A DNA stretch of 49,095 nucleotides from Tepidanaerobacteraceae bacterium (GTDB lineage: Bacteria > Bacillota > Thermosediminibacteria > Thermosediminibacterales > Tepidanaerobacteraceae). The notes under the pieces were generated by a model that saw nothing but the letters and a program-made list of their open reading frames with translations, had not been told where the DNA came from and did no database searches. Below are positions 17,204-26,096 of this stretch, one piece after another. Positions within the stretch are counted from its first letter, which is position 1; each line of letters starts with the position of its first letter. The DNA is taken from positions 1 to 49,095 of the forward strand of contig JARRBK010000009.1 of the NCBI GenBank assembly GCA_029982615.1, read 5' to 3'. The position numbers and the translations under genes are program-made.

Positions 17204-18123
17204 TTCGCCTTCACCTCTCCATATATCCTGGGTACGGTATATCTGTTTATTACAGGAGTGAAGGCGTTCATCAACAATATGGAAAAGGATACGCCTTCAG
17301 GATACCCGCCATAAAATCTGATAATTACAGTAAAAATGCCGGCTCCCAAGCCAAAAATTATTTTCCCCAATTTGCTGATTGGTGATGTCACCATATCGGT
17401 AGCCATGAAAAAAGCCCCTAGCATCAATCCTCCTGAAAGAAGTTCAAACAGTGGATCGCGCCCTAACAATGCGGATAGTATCGCTACCGTCCCCAGATAA
17501 AATACTGGAATTCTCCATTCTATATACCCTTTATATAACAAATACAATCCGCCCAAAATAATCAACAATGCCGAAGTCTCTCCCATAGAACCGCCTATAT
17601 TTCCCAGAAAAAGTCTCGCATAATCGGTGGAAACGCCCTGCATCTTCATTATTTGCAATGGCGTAGCGCCGGTGGTCCCATCCACTGGGTTTATCCATGT
17701 GGTCATCTGCACTGGAAAAGAAATCATCAAAAACACTCTGCCGATGAGTGCTGGGTTGAAAGGATTCATTCCTAGGCCACCGTAAACCTGTTTCCCCAAT
17801 GAAATAGCTACTGCAGCGCCTACTACCGCCATCCACAAAGGGAGCCCAGGCGGCAGGTTCAATGCCAGAAGAATCCCCGTAACCACAGCACTTCCGTCCC
17901 AAATAGTAACAGACTTCCCTCTAAGTTTTTGAAATATAGCTTCGGTTAAAACAGCTGCCAAAACAGTAGTTATGATAAGTATCAGTGCCCTCAAGCCAAA
18001 AAAATATATCCCCGCAGCAGCCGGCAAGAGCAAGGCTCCGGCTACGTTGAACATTATCTTCTGAACACTTTCTCCCGAATGAATGTGGGGAGAAGAAGTG
18101 GTAATAAGCTTATATTCTTCCAT
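17200..18123 (-). CDS. rnfD: Rnf complex membrane flavoprotein RnfD
   Basis: This 307-residue protein has about nine to ten membrane helices. DGTTGATPLQIM contains the threonine of the covalent FMN site, and GGLGMNPFNPALIGRVFL is a family signature. It accepts electrons in the membrane and couples them to sodium or proton movement. GGAGGG precedes the ATG. The gene lies about 105 bases after rnfC and overlaps rnfG. Confidence 0.94.
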   Translation of the reverse strand: MEEYKLITTSSPHIHSGESVQKIMFNVAGALLLPAAAGIYFFGLRALILIITTVLAAVLTEAIFQKLRGKSVTIWDGSAVVTGILLALNLPPGLPLWMAVVGAAVAISLGKQVYGGLGMNPFNPALIGRVFLMISFPVQMTTWINPVDGTTGATPLQIMKMQGVSTDYARLFLGNIGGSMGETSALLIILGGLYLLYKGYIEWRIPVFYLGTVAILSALLGRDPLFELLSGGLMLGAFFMATDMVTSPISKLGKIIFGLGAGIFTVIIRFYGGYPEGVSFSILLMNAFTPVINRYTVPRIYGEVKAK

Positions 18124-18229
18124 CCGAAAAATCCCTCCTGCCTATCTTTTAATTTTTTATAATAAAGAATGTTGGATTTCTTAAGCTTTGTTTTACTACT
18201 AATTTTAAAACAGGCTGCTCAAATTTAAT

Positions 18230-19546
18230 TTATTTTTTCTTCGAGGCGATAATGTGATTTTTAGCAAGTCTAATAAGCTGAGTCAAGGGTATATGAGCCG
18301 GGCACACATAGGCGCAACATCCGCATTCTATACAATCTAAGGCGTGATACTCTTCTGCTTCGTCCCACATACTTCTTTCTGCCAGTTTGCCTAGGGTTGT
18401 AGGAAGCAAATGTATGGGACAAGCATCCACACACTTGGCACAGCGGATGCAAGGCGACTGCTCGGCTAAGACCACATCTTTTCTCTCAAGAATAAGTATG
18501 CCGGAAGTTCCTTTAACTGCAGGAACATCCAATAATGACTGGGCCAAGCCCATCATAGGGCCACCCATAATAACCTTGCCTACCTCTCCCTGAAATCCTC
18601 CGCACTGTTCAATAATTTCAGAAAAAGGTGTGCCGATTCTTATTAACAGGTTTTTGGGCTCTTTTATACCGGGGCCGGTTACTGTTGTTATCCTTTCTAC
18701 CAGAGGCATTCCGGTTTTGAGAGCTGTGGCAATGGCTGCGCATGTACCCGCATTGTCCACTATTACATGCACATCCATGGGAAGGCCGCCCGAAGGCACT
18801 TCTCTGCCAGTTACGGCATTTATGAGCTGTTTTTCACCGCCTTGAGGGTACTTAGTAGCCAACTCTACTACCTGTATGCCTTTTTTACCTTCCACGGCAT
18901 GTTTGATGGCTTCAATAGCATCGGGTTTGTTTGCTTCAATAGCTATATACCCGTTTTCTACCCCCGTTGCCTTCATGACAGCTTCAAGGCCCATTACAAC
19001 ATCCTCGGGCCTTTCTACCATCAGCCTGTGGTCTGCCGTCAGATACGGTTCGCACTCGGCTCCGTTTACGATGACGGTGTCTATTGTTTTTCCTGGAGGA
19101 GGCGACAACTTTACCTGTGTGGGAAAGCCCGCGCCTCCCATGCCCACAATGCCAGCCTCACGAATAATGCTTTTTATTTCGTCTGGAGTCAATTCGTCCA
19201 GCGGTTTCGGAGGCTTTAAGTCTTCAAAAACCTCATCTTTTCCATCGGATTCTATCACCACCGATACCACCATTCCCCCACCGGGATGAGGCCTGGGTTC
19301 CACAGCCGATACTCTCCCTGAAATGCTGGCATGAATCGGAGCTGATACAAAGGCTTTTGCCTCACCTATTTTTTGCCCTTTTTTCACCGTATCGCCGACC
19401 TTAACTATAGGTTCACACGGAGCTCCCACATGCTGGCTCATGGGGATTATGACCCTGTCTGGAATTTTTGCCATTTCCACGGGTTTATGTTTTGTAAAAT
19501 CTTTATTGTAAGGAGGATGTATGCCTCCTCTGAAGGTTTTGAGCAT
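18230..19546 (-). CDS. rnfC: Rnf complex NADH-binding subunit RnfC
   Basis: This 438-residue peripheral protein is where NAD+ is reduced or NADH oxidised. It has an N-terminal biotin-like/barrel region, a flavin and NADH domain like that of complex I 51-kDa subunit (GMGGAGFPTQVKL, VNGAECEPYLTADHRLM), a SLBB-like domain, and two [4Fe-4S] motifs at the C-terminus (CIRCAKCVDACP and CIECGCCAYVCP). GGAGAGGTG precedes the ATG. It is the first rnf gene. Confidence 0.95.
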   Translation of the reverse strand: MLKTFRGGIHPPYNKDFTKHKPVEMAKIPDRVIIPMSQHVGAPCEPIVKVGDTVKKGQKIGEAKAFVSAPIHASISGRVSAVEPRPHPGGGMVVSVVIESDGKDEVFEDLKPPKPLDELTPDEIKSIIREAGIVGMGGAGFPTQVKLSPPPGKTIDTVIVNGAECEPYLTADHRLMVERPEDVVMGLEAVMKATGVENGYIAIEANKPDAIEAIKHAVEGKKGIQVVELATKYPQGGEKQLINAVTGREVPSGGLPMDVHVIVDNAGTCAAIATALKTGMPLVERITTVTGPGIKEPKNLLIRIGTPFSEIIEQCGGFQGEVGKVIMGGPMMGLAQSLLDVPAVKGTSGILILERKDVVLAEQSPCIRCAKCVDACPIHLLPTTLGKLAERSMWDEAEEYHALDCIECGCCAYVCPAHIPLTQLIRLAKNHIIASKKK

Positions 19547-19814
19547 CGTTTCACCTCTCCCTTAAAAGTAAAACCTAATATTAGTTCGACATTTTTTCAA
19601 AAAAACCTTTTTATATTATCATTTTAACATTAAATTTTCTTTTGATAAAGCATATAGTATACAACAATTCATTACCTGATAATATTTTATAAATTTAATA
19701 TAAATATAAATTGTTTTGTAAATCAATTTTTATTTAAAAAAAGCGCTTGGGTATTTTTTAATTAATACCCTGCACCGGTTATAATAAATAGCTTAAAAGC
19801 ATAAACTCAAAATT
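19547..19814. other. rnf leader and promoter region, no gene
   Basis: These AT-rich bases between rnfC and the hyd terminators hold a candidate promoter (19698-19726). At about 19744-19770, read on the minus strand, an inverted repeat GGGTATT/AATACCC is followed by AAGCGCTTTTTTT, which could be a further weak terminator or attenuator. No open reading frame is supported. Confidence 0.5.
19698..19726 (-). promoter_or_regulatory. Candidate promoter of the rnf operon
   Basis: On the minus strand TTGATT (19721-19726), a 17-base spacer and TTATAT (19698-19703) make a plausible sigma-A promoter, giving a leader of about 145 bases before rnfC. A partial dyad TTGTTTTGTAAATCAA (19711-19726) overlaps the -35 box. 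Confidence 0.45.
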
Positions 19815-19841
19815 TGAAAAGCCCGAGGTAATCTCGGGCTA
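19815..19841 (-). terminator. Distal terminator of the hyd operon
   Basis: AGCCCGAG and CTCGGGCT (19820-19827, 19833-19840) form a perfect 8-bp GC-rich stem with a 5-base loop. On the minus strand it is followed by TTTTCAAATTTTG. It separates hydA from rnfC. Confidence 0.75.
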
Positions 19842-19865
19842 AAACGGTCAAAAAAACAAAATTTA

Positions 19866-19892
19866 TTAGGGGGCTCCACTAAGGAGCCCTTC
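19866..19892 (-). terminator. Proximal hairpin after hydA
   Basis: GGGCTCC (19871-19877) and GGAGCCC (19883-19889) form a 7-bp stem with loop ACTAA. The T tract is poor on both strands (a T-rich stretch comes only about 15 bases later on the minus strand), so it may protect the mRNA end rather than terminate by itself. Confidence 0.5.
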
Positions 19893-19933
19893 TTGTCAAA
19901 AAAATTCTCGATGCTCTTTACTTATGCATAGTG

Positions 19934-21682
19934 CTATACCTCAGGATACAGCGGCCGTTTGGTGTAATGTGTATGAAGCAGTTGATGGGATTTTTCGCTC
20001 AGGGGTTTTCCCAAAAATTCCTTATAAAGTGTCTGGACTGCCGGGTTTTCATGGGACTTTCTCAACTTCATGCTGCGGTCCACTTCATATATGGCTTTTC
20101 CCCTCTCCTCTCTATAATCCATATCCCATCGCTCTTCAGCGCTTAAAATAGGCTGGCCGCCGCCGCCAACACATCCACCCGGGCAGCACATAATTTCTAT
20201 GAAATGATAATTGGCCTCGCCACTCTTGACTCGGTCCAACACCTTCCGGGCATTGGAAAGTCCGTGGGCTACCGCCACATTCACTCTGGTGCCGTCTATA
20301 TCTATGGTGGCTTCTTTGATTCCTTCAACGCCGCGGACTTCAGTGAATTCTATATTCTGGAGCTCTTTGCCGGTTACAACTTCATACACTGTTCTCAAAG
20401 CAGCTTCCATAACGCCTCCGGTGGCTCCAAAAATCGCGCCAGCGCCAGTGGATATACCCAGAGGATCGTCAAACTCTTCATCCGGCAGTTTGCTCAAATC
20501 TATGCCTGCCTCTTTCAGCATTCTGGACAGCTCTCGCGTGGTCAGGGCCACATCCACATCCTGATAGCCACTGGAATTCATCTCAGGTCTCTGGGCTTCG
20601 AATTTCTTAGCTGTACACGGCATTATGGATACCACAAATATCTTGGAGGGATCTATGCCCATTTTCTCGGCATAATAGGTTTTGGCTACAGCGCCGAACA
20701 TCTGCTGCGGTGACTTGCATGTGGAAAGGTTATCCAGAAGTTCAGGATAATAGTGCTCACAGAATTTAATCCAGCCCGGACTGCAGGATGTTATAAGTGG
20801 CAGCTTTCCTCCGTGCTTAAGCCTTTTCAGAAACTCGTTTCCTTCCTCCATTATGGTCAAGTCAGCGGCAAAATTCGTGTCGAAGACCTTGTCAAAACCC
20901 AGTCTTCTCAGGGCAGCAGGCAATTTCTTGGTAACAATTGTACCTACTCCTTCCCCAAATTCTTCTCCCAGAGAAACCCTGATGGCTGGAGCCGTCTGGA
21001 CTATTACGTGCTTGTCCGGGTCAGCCAAAGCCTGCCACACTTTGTCGGTATCGTCCTTTTCTTTCAATGCTCCCACCGGACATGCCAGTATACACTGGCC
21101 GCAGTTTACACACGCAACTTCCGCCAGGCTCATGTCGAAAGCCGGTGCAATTACAGTATTAAAGCCTCGATGGTTTGGAGAAATCACTCCCACGCCCTGT
21201 ACTTTGTGACAAGTACTTACACACCTGCGGCAAAGGATACATTTTGATGCGTCCCTTACAATTGACGGCGAAAAATCGTCATACTTGGGAGCATGTTTTT
21301 CTCCTGGGTATCTAATGGATTTTATCCCCAGTTCTTCAGAGAGCTTCTGCAGTTCACAGTTGAGGTTTCTGACACAGGTGGGGCATTCGAGGTTGTGGTC
21401 CGACAGCAAAAGCTCTAGAGTCACCTTCCTGGATTCCCTCACAGCAGGCGAATTGGTTATCACTTCCATGCCCTCGGAAACCGGAAGCACGCAGGAAGCC
21501 TGAAGGGCTCTTGCTCCTTTTACTTCCACAACACACATGCGGCATGCGCCGATTTCGTTTATGCCTTTGAGAAAGCATAGCGTTGGAATCTTGATATTGG
21601 CCTTGTGTGCTGCTTCCAACACCGTTGAACCTTTTGGTACTTCTACTTTTTGACCGTCTATTGTCAATGTAACCATTTCCAT
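19934..21682 (-). CDS. hydA: Electron-bifurcating [FeFe] hydrogenase catalytic subunit HydA
   Basis: This 582-residue enzyme makes or oxidises H2. An N-terminal [2Fe-2S] domain (CRMCVVEVKGARALQASC) is followed by a His-Cys cluster region (HNLECPTCVRNLNCEL), two ferredoxin clusters (CILCRRCVSTC, CVNCGQCILACP) and the H-cluster domain with TSCSPGWIKF, MPCTAKKFE and EIMCCPGGCVGGGGQP. The TSCSP form of the first motif is as I recall it for trimeric bifurcating enzymes. A small-subunit-like tail follows (AVQTLYKEFLGKP). With HydB and HydC it couples NADH and reduced ferredoxin to proton reduction in the cytoplasm. It ends the long rex-hyd operon and is followed by two hairpins. Confidence 0.95.
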   Translation of the reverse strand: MEMVTLTIDGQKVEVPKGSTVLEAAHKANIKIPTLCFLKGINEIGACRMCVVEVKGARALQASCVLPVSEGMEVITNSPAVRESRKVTLELLLSDHNLECPTCVRNLNCELQKLSEELGIKSIRYPGEKHAPKYDDFSPSIVRDASKCILCRRCVSTCHKVQGVGVISPNHRGFNTVIAPAFDMSLAEVACVNCGQCILACPVGALKEKDDTDKVWQALADPDKHVIVQTAPAIRVSLGEEFGEGVGTIVTKKLPAALRRLGFDKVFDTNFAADLTIMEEGNEFLKRLKHGGKLPLITSCSPGWIKFCEHYYPELLDNLSTCKSPQQMFGAVAKTYYAEKMGIDPSKIFVVSIMPCTAKKFEAQRPEMNSSGYQDVDVALTTRELSRMLKEAGIDLSKLPDEEFDDPLGISTGAGAIFGATGGVMEAALRTVYEVVTGKELQNIEFTEVRGVEGIKEATIDIDGTRVNVAVAHGLSNARKVLDRVKSGEANYHFIEIMCCPGGCVGGGGQPILSAEERWDMDYREERGKAIYEVDRSMKLRKSHENPAVQTLYKEFLGKPLSEKSHQLLHTHYTKRPLYPEV

Positions 21683-21706
21683 GGTTTCACTCTCCCTTCC
21701 ATAAAA

Positions 21707-23500
21707 TCAAACTTTTGTTATAGCGCCAAACGGACACCTATCATAGCAGCTGTTGCATTTAATACATTTTTCTTGATCTATCACATGGGGCTGTTTTCTC
21801 TCGCCGCTTATGGCTCCAGTGGGACATACTTTGACACAGAGGCTGCATCCCCTGCACTTGTCGGCCACAACCTCATAATGAATGAGCGCTTTGCATGCAC
21901 CCGCGGGGCACCTTTTTTCCTTGATATGGGCCTCATACTCATCCCTGAAATAGCGAATGGTGGAAAGCACAGGGTTTGGAGCTGTCTGGCCCAATCCGCA
22001 CAGTGCGGAAGCCTTTATGCTCTTGGCAAGGTTCTCCAGGAGCTCTATGTCTCCTTCCCTGCCTTCCCCGTTGGTTATGCGCTCTAGAATCTCCAGCATC
22101 CTCTTGGTGCCGATGCGGCAGGGGGGACATTTGCCGCAGGATTCATCCTGGGTGAAGGTCAGGAAGAACTTTGCAATATCCACCATACAGTTGTCTTCAT
22201 CCATGACAATCATGCCGCCGGACCCCATCATTGAACCTGCCTGCACGAGCGTATCATATTCTATGGGCATATCCAGAAGCGATGCCGGAATACATCCGCC
22301 AGAAGGGCCTCCAGTTTGCACTGCCTTAAATTTCTTCCCGTTGGGAATACCACCGCCAATCTCATAGATGACTTCCCTTAGGGTTGTGCCCATCGGTATC
22401 TCTACGAGGCCGGTATTGTTAATCTTGCCGCCAACAGCAAACACTTTTGTGCCCTTGCTCTTTTCCGTGCCGATGCTTGCGAACCAATCGGCTCCCTTTA
22501 AAATTATCATCGGGATGTTCGCATAAGTTTCCACATTGTTTATGATGGTAGGTTTGCCCCACAGGCCCTGATTTGCCGGAAATGGCGGCCTCGGCCTTGG
22601 TTCGCCGCGTCTACCTTCTATCGAAGCCAGGAGCGCTGTTTCCTCTCCGCACACAAAAGCTCCTGAACCCAGCCGCAGGAAAATATCAAAATTAAAACCT
22701 GTTCCCAAAATGTTTTTCCCCAGCAAGCCATGCTCCCTTGCCTGGTTTATGGCTATTTCCAACCTTTTCACAGCAATAGGATATTCTGCCCTTACATATA
22801 TATACCCTTCGCTGGCTCCTATGGCATAGCCTGCGATTTCCATCGCTTCCAGCACCGAATGGGGGTCGCCCTCCAGAACGCTCCTATCCATGAAGGCTCC
22901 CGGGTCTCCTTCATCGGCGTTGCAGACCACATATTTTATATCGCCTTTGGCATCGGCAGCAAACTGCCATTTGACGCCTGTGGGAAAGCCTCCTCCTCCG
23001 CGGCCCCTGAGCCCTGATTTTTTGACCTCGTCTATAACCTGCTGGGGCGTCATCTGGGTCAAAACTTTGGCAAGCGCTTTATACCCATCGTTGGCGATGT
23101 ATTCTTCGATAAGCTCAGGATTTATAAGGCCACAGTTTCTCAGGACTATGCGTTTTTGCTTTTTGTAAAAATCTATATCTGTAAGCGCCCTTAAACGCTC
23201 TTCGGTAAGATGTTCCTTATACAAAAGCCTTTCCACAATGCGCCCTTTAATCAGGTGCTCCTCCACTATTTCTGGTACGTCTTCAGGTTTAACCCTGCAG
23301 TAATAACTTCCTTCAGGATAAATCAGTACATTGGGCCCCAATTCGCACAGCCCCAGGCAGCCAGTCTGCACTACCCTGACTTCCTTTGAAAGGCCTCTTT
23401 TATCTATTTCCTTCTGAAAAGCATCCATCACATTCTCGCTGCCGGAAGCCGTACAGCCGGTCCCTTTGCAGACGAGCACATGAGCTCTGTAAATTTCCAT
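21707..23500 (-). CDS. hydB: Bifurcating hydrogenase NADH-binding flavoprotein HydB
   Basis: This 597-residue NuoF-like subunit has an N-terminal thioredoxin-fold [2Fe-2S] domain (CKGTGCTASGS, TGCLGLCELGP), the FMN/NAD core (GLRGRGGGGFPTG, NADEGDPGAFMDR), the [4Fe-4S] motif ESCGKCPPCRIG, and two C-terminal ferredoxin clusters (CRGCSLCVKVCP, CIKCNSCYDRCP). It is the expected bifurcation centre of the HydABC complex. AGGAGGG lies before the ATG. It is placed between the small [2Fe-2S] protein gene and hydA. Confidence 0.95.
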   Translation of the reverse strand: MEIYRAHVLVCKGTGCTASGSENVMDAFQKEIDKRGLSKEVRVVQTGCLGLCELGPNVLIYPEGSYYCRVKPEDVPEIVEEHLIKGRIVERLLYKEHLTEERLRALTDIDFYKKQKRIVLRNCGLINPELIEEYIANDGYKALAKVLTQMTPQQVIDEVKKSGLRGRGGGGFPTGVKWQFAADAKGDIKYVVCNADEGDPGAFMDRSVLEGDPHSVLEAMEIAGYAIGASEGYIYVRAEYPIAVKRLEIAINQAREHGLLGKNILGTGFNFDIFLRLGSGAFVCGEETALLASIEGRRGEPRPRPPFPANQGLWGKPTIINNVETYANIPMIILKGADWFASIGTEKSKGTKVFAVGGKINNTGLVEIPMGTTLREVIYEIGGGIPNGKKFKAVQTGGPSGGCIPASLLDMPIEYDTLVQAGSMMGSGGMIVMDEDNCMVDIAKFFLTFTQDESCGKCPPCRIGTKRMLEILERITNGEGREGDIELLENLAKSIKASALCGLGQTAPNPVLSTIRYFRDEYEAHIKEKRCPAGACKALIHYEVVADKCRGCSLCVKVCPTGAISGERKQPHVIDQEKCIKCNSCYDRCPFGAITKV

Positions 23501-23531
23501 TATTATCCCTCCTAAACTATTCCTGTTATTG

Positions 23532-23906
23532 TTAAATGTTGGGGATTACCCAGTCATCTATTATCTGATTATTTATGATGTGCTTTACTACAATTTGGCG
23601 GGCTTTGTCTTCATTGACATTCACATAAGTCACTTTCGGCTGGTTTGGCTTGATTACATCCACCAATGGTTCAAACTTGCAAAGTCCAATACAGCCGGTT
23701 TCAGTAACTATGACGTTATCCAAATTTCTTTTCTTAAGCTCATCCAAAATTGCCAGCATTGTCTGCCTAGCACCAGCAGCTATGCCACATGTCCCCATTC
23801 CCACAACTACACGAGTTTTAGTTTCATTGTCTTTTCTTAAATTAATCAAATCCTTGGCCTGTTCTCTGATTTTTTCCAGTTCCTCTATTGATTTTATAGC
23901 AGCCAT
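23532..23906 (-). CDS. Thioredoxin-like [2Fe-2S] ferredoxin protein of the hyd operon
   Basis: This 124-residue protein has a thioredoxin-like ferredoxin fold similar to the C-terminal part of NuoE and the N-terminal part of HydB. GMGTCGIAAGA supplies one cysteine and TGCIGLCKFEPLVDV two more; a fourth classical ligand is not evident, so cluster binding is uncertain. Proteins of this kind are commonly encoded between hydC and hydB in Thermoanaerobacter-like operons, and may be an accessory electron carrier or an extra subunit. GGAGGTG precedes the ATG. Confidence 0.8.
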   Translation of the reverse strand: MAAIKSIEELEKIREQAKDLINLRKDNETKTRVVVGMGTCGIAAGARQTMLAILDELKKRNLDNVIVTETGCIGLCKFEPLVDVIKPNQPKVTYVNVNEDKARQIVVKHIINNQIIDDWVIPNI

Positions 23907-23908
23907 TT

Positions 23909-24466
23909 TTATACACCTCCGCTTATTTGCTTTAAATTTTCCTCCACAAAGGCTTTTATCCAGTCAAGCACCATGGGGTTGGATATGGGAACATCCTGCA
24001 GCGTCTTTTTTATTTCCCTGGTATCCAGCACAAATTCACCGCCGTCAATACGATGCCTGTAGATAAAATCCTTCCCCGGGTTTGCCGCTACCAGCAGCAC
24101 CATGGTATCTGACATATTTCCAAGAGGCGGCCTATCTATATGGCTTCTTACGAAACTTGCTTTGATTCTAGTTCCCTCTCCCACTTTAGAATAAATCTCA
24201 AGCTCTCCCCCACAGCTTTTTGCGGCCTGTTCAAACAGGGGCAGCCCCAACCCCACTTTTCTGGTGGTCCTGGTAGTGAAAAAGGGGTCTTTCACTTTTT
24301 GCAAAGTAGTTTCATCCATGCCCCTGCCATTATCTATTATCTCTATAATCATGACATCTTTTTTTGTATCCTCGTCGATATTTATCTCTACTAGCGTGGC
24401 TCCTGCGTTTATAGAGTTTTCAACAATGTCCAGCACATGTAGCGAAAGCTCTTTCATCATAATCAT
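23909..24466 (-). CDS. Stand-alone HATPase (histidine-kinase-like ATP-binding) protein
   Basis: This 185-residue cytoplasmic protein has a GHKL ATPase fold near its N-terminus: N box ENSINAGATLVEI, G1 box DNGRGMD, an F-box FFTTR and G2 box VGLGLPLFEQAA. It lacks a dimerisation/phospho-acceptor histidine domain, so it is not a complete sensor kinase. The C-terminal 70 residues have no recognised motif. Its ATG overlaps the hydC stop by four bases, so it is tightly coupled to the hydrogenase. A role in redox or H2-dependent regulation, for example as an anti-sigma-like kinase, is inferred from the neighbours. Confidence 0.85.
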   Translation of the reverse strand: MIMMKELSLHVLDIVENSINAGATLVEINIDEDTKKDVMIIEIIDNGRGMDETTLQKVKDPFFTTRTTRKVGLGLPLFEQAAKSCGGELEIYSKVGEGTRIKASFVRSHIDRPPLGNMSDTMVLLVAANPGKDFIYRHRIDGGEFVLDTREIKKTLQDVPISNPMVLDWIKAFVEENLKQISGGV

Positions 24467-24951
24467 TCATATTTTTCCAGGATTTCAGGGACTTTATCGG
24501 GCGTTAATCTGCCGTATACTTCGTCATTGATTATTATGGTTGGCGCAAGCCCGCAGGCCCCCACGCATCGGCAAGCATCCAGAGAAAACTTGGCATCATC
24601 TGTGGTATCTCCCACTTTTATGCCCAACTCCTTTTCAAGCCTTTCGAGGACTTTGTGGGCGCCTCTTACATAGCATGCTGTGCCGAGGCACACCCTTATC
24701 TGATATTTTCCCCTGGGCTTTAAATTAAAGAAAGAATAAAAAGTTATGGTGCTGTAAACTTCACTCAGGGTAACATTCAGTGCCTCAGCAACCCTCTTTT
24801 GCACCTCCATGGGAAGATAGCCTACTATACCCTGGGCTTCCTGCAGGGCTTGAAGCAACGCGCCCCTCTGGCCTTTATACTTTTCCAGCATTTCATCGAC
24901 TTTTTTCAGCTTTTCTTCCAGCCCAAAATCTTTTTTGACAGCAGCTTCCAT
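24463..24951 (-). CDS. hydC: Bifurcating hydrogenase NuoE-like subunit HydC
   Basis: This subunit of about 162 residues has the NuoE fold: an N-terminal helical bundle (GALLQALQEAQGIVGYLPMEVQ) and a thioredoxin-like [2Fe-2S] domain with cysteines in VCLGTACYVRGA and ACRCVGACGLAP. It passes electrons between HydB and HydA. The ATG at 24951, six bases after GGAGAGG, is better placed than the ATG at 24957. It follows the PHP gene by about 50 bases, the largest gap inside the operon. Confidence 0.93.
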   Translation of the reverse strand: MEAAVKKDFGLEEKLKKVDEMLEKYKGQRGALLQALQEAQGIVGYLPMEVQKRVAEALNVTLSEVYSTITFYSFFNLKPRGKYQIRVCLGTACYVRGAHKVLERLEKELGIKVGDTTDDAKFSLDACRCVGACGLAPTIIINDEVYGRLTPDKVPEILEKYE

Positions 24952-25005
24952 TTTCATCCTCTCCTTTACAAGTAATTGTATTCTTTTTCACTTTTTCGTC
25001 TGCAT

Positions 25006-25752
25006 TTACTCTTTTATAATTACGCGCCTCCCTTCCACTCCTTTAAAAGCCTTTTTAATCTCTACAAAATTTGGTGTTTTTATATATAAAAATGTTTTTT
25101 GAAAAACCATCTCCTTCAGCCTGTGAGCGTCAGAAGAGGTTATTATGCTATACTTATCGGGTATATTAAACTTTCGTCTTGCTTCTTTCTCTGAAACATT
25201 CCTTGAAATTTCTATTGCACTTATCTCTAAATCAGCAGGTATGAATCCCAATTGACCCATCAGGCTATAAGTCTTTCTGTCGATATGGGCAGGAACCAAC
25301 ATACCCCCCATTTTTAAAACTCTCTGAGATATCTCTTCGGCAGAGGCCGAAATAGCTGAAATTAACATCTTGTCTTCTTCGCCGGTGATATTGGAATCCC
25401 TATCCACAATCTGCTGCGGGCCGAAGAATTTGGGGTTGTTTTTTATCGCGGGTAGATGTTTGTAAACATAATCCTGCCACTCCATCATGGTATTTAAATC
25501 CTCAAAAAAAACAAGCAGATGGGCTTCTTCAGCACTTTCCACTTCCATACCCGGAATTACCGTTATATCATAATCTTCTGCGGCTTCCTGCACGGGCTTG
25601 ACGTTTTTTGCACTGTTGTGGTCGCATATGGCTATAATTTTTGTCCCCATAAGCTTTGCCATATTTAAAATGTTTGCCGGGTTCATTTCTTCATCAGCGC
25701 AAGGCGACAGGCAGGTATGAATGTGCAGGTCCGCCGGATAAGCTTTTAGCAT
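25006..25752 (-). CDS. PHP domain phosphoesterase
   Basis: This 248-residue enzyme has the metal-binding motifs of the PHP superfamily: DLHIHTCLSPC at the N-terminus, CDHNS, the EVESAEEAH region, PAHIDRKTYS and, near the C-terminus, SSDAHRL. These residues bind two or three metal ions for phosphoester hydrolysis. The substrate is unknown; it could be a phosphoprotein or a small metabolite. The gene overlaps the upstream DRTGG gene by seven bases, so it belongs to the signalling part of the hydrogenase operon. Confidence 0.85.
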   Translation of the reverse strand: MLKAYPADLHIHTCLSPCADEEMNPANILNMAKLMGTKIIAICDHNSAKNVKPVQEAAEDYDITVIPGMEVESAEEAHLLVFFEDLNTMMEWQDYVYKHLPAIKNNPKFFGPQQIVDRDSNITGEEDKMLISAISASAEEISQRVLKMGGMLVPAHIDRKTYSLMGQLGFIPADLEISAIEISRNVSEKEARRKFNIPDKYSIITSSDAHRLKEMVFQKTFLYIKTPNFVEIKKAFKGVEGRRVIIKE

Positions 25753-26096
25753 TTTTCCCGGCTCCTCGATAGCAAGTTATAAAGCATACCACATATCTCA
25801 TATATGGTTTTTTGCGTTGAGAATACAGGGATATTTTCCTCTTCAGCTTTTTTTATCGTGTTTTGCTCTACTTCCACACCTTCTGCCACGATGACCCCTG
25901 CAAGGCCCAATAGTGAAGCAACCGCTATTATATTCTGATGGCTCTGAATCGTCACCCATACTTGATTTTCCCGGGCGTGGGCCATAACCCAGCTTAAAAG
26001 GTCTGAAGCATAACCGCCATCCACCTGCCTGTTTTCATCCATATTGCTGGTAAGCAATTTTAGTTCAAGCCTTTCCTTCAATTCAAGCAAAGTCAT
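25746..26096 (-). CDS. DRTGG domain protein
   Basis: This 116-residue protein is a single DRTGG-type domain, like the central region of CBS/DRTGG regulatory proteins and of phosphate acetyltransferase N-terminal regions. Recognisable elements are VDGGYASDLLSWVM, NIIAVASLLGLAGVIVAEG and PVFSTQKTIYEICGMLYN. These are thought to bind a small ligand, but none is known. It resembles the first half of the DRTGG/HATPase protein two genes upstream. Overlaps of four and seven bases with its neighbours show translational coupling. Confidence 0.8.
   Translation of the reverse strand: MTLLELKERLELKLLTSNMDENRQVDGGYASDLLSWVMAHARENQVWVTIQSHQNIIAVASLLGLAGVIVAEGVEVEQNTIKKAEEENIPVFSTQKTIYEICGMLYNLLSRSREKC

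Noticed and set aside
20204-20713. Plus-strand open frame of 169 codons opposite hydA
   Set aside because: It is a shadow of the hydA coding pattern and carries no recognisable domain.
23525-23545. TTGTTAA half site near the end of the [2Fe-2S] protein gene
   Set aside because: Only one half of a Rex operator is present and the other side is GTTGGGG; it also overlaps a gene end.
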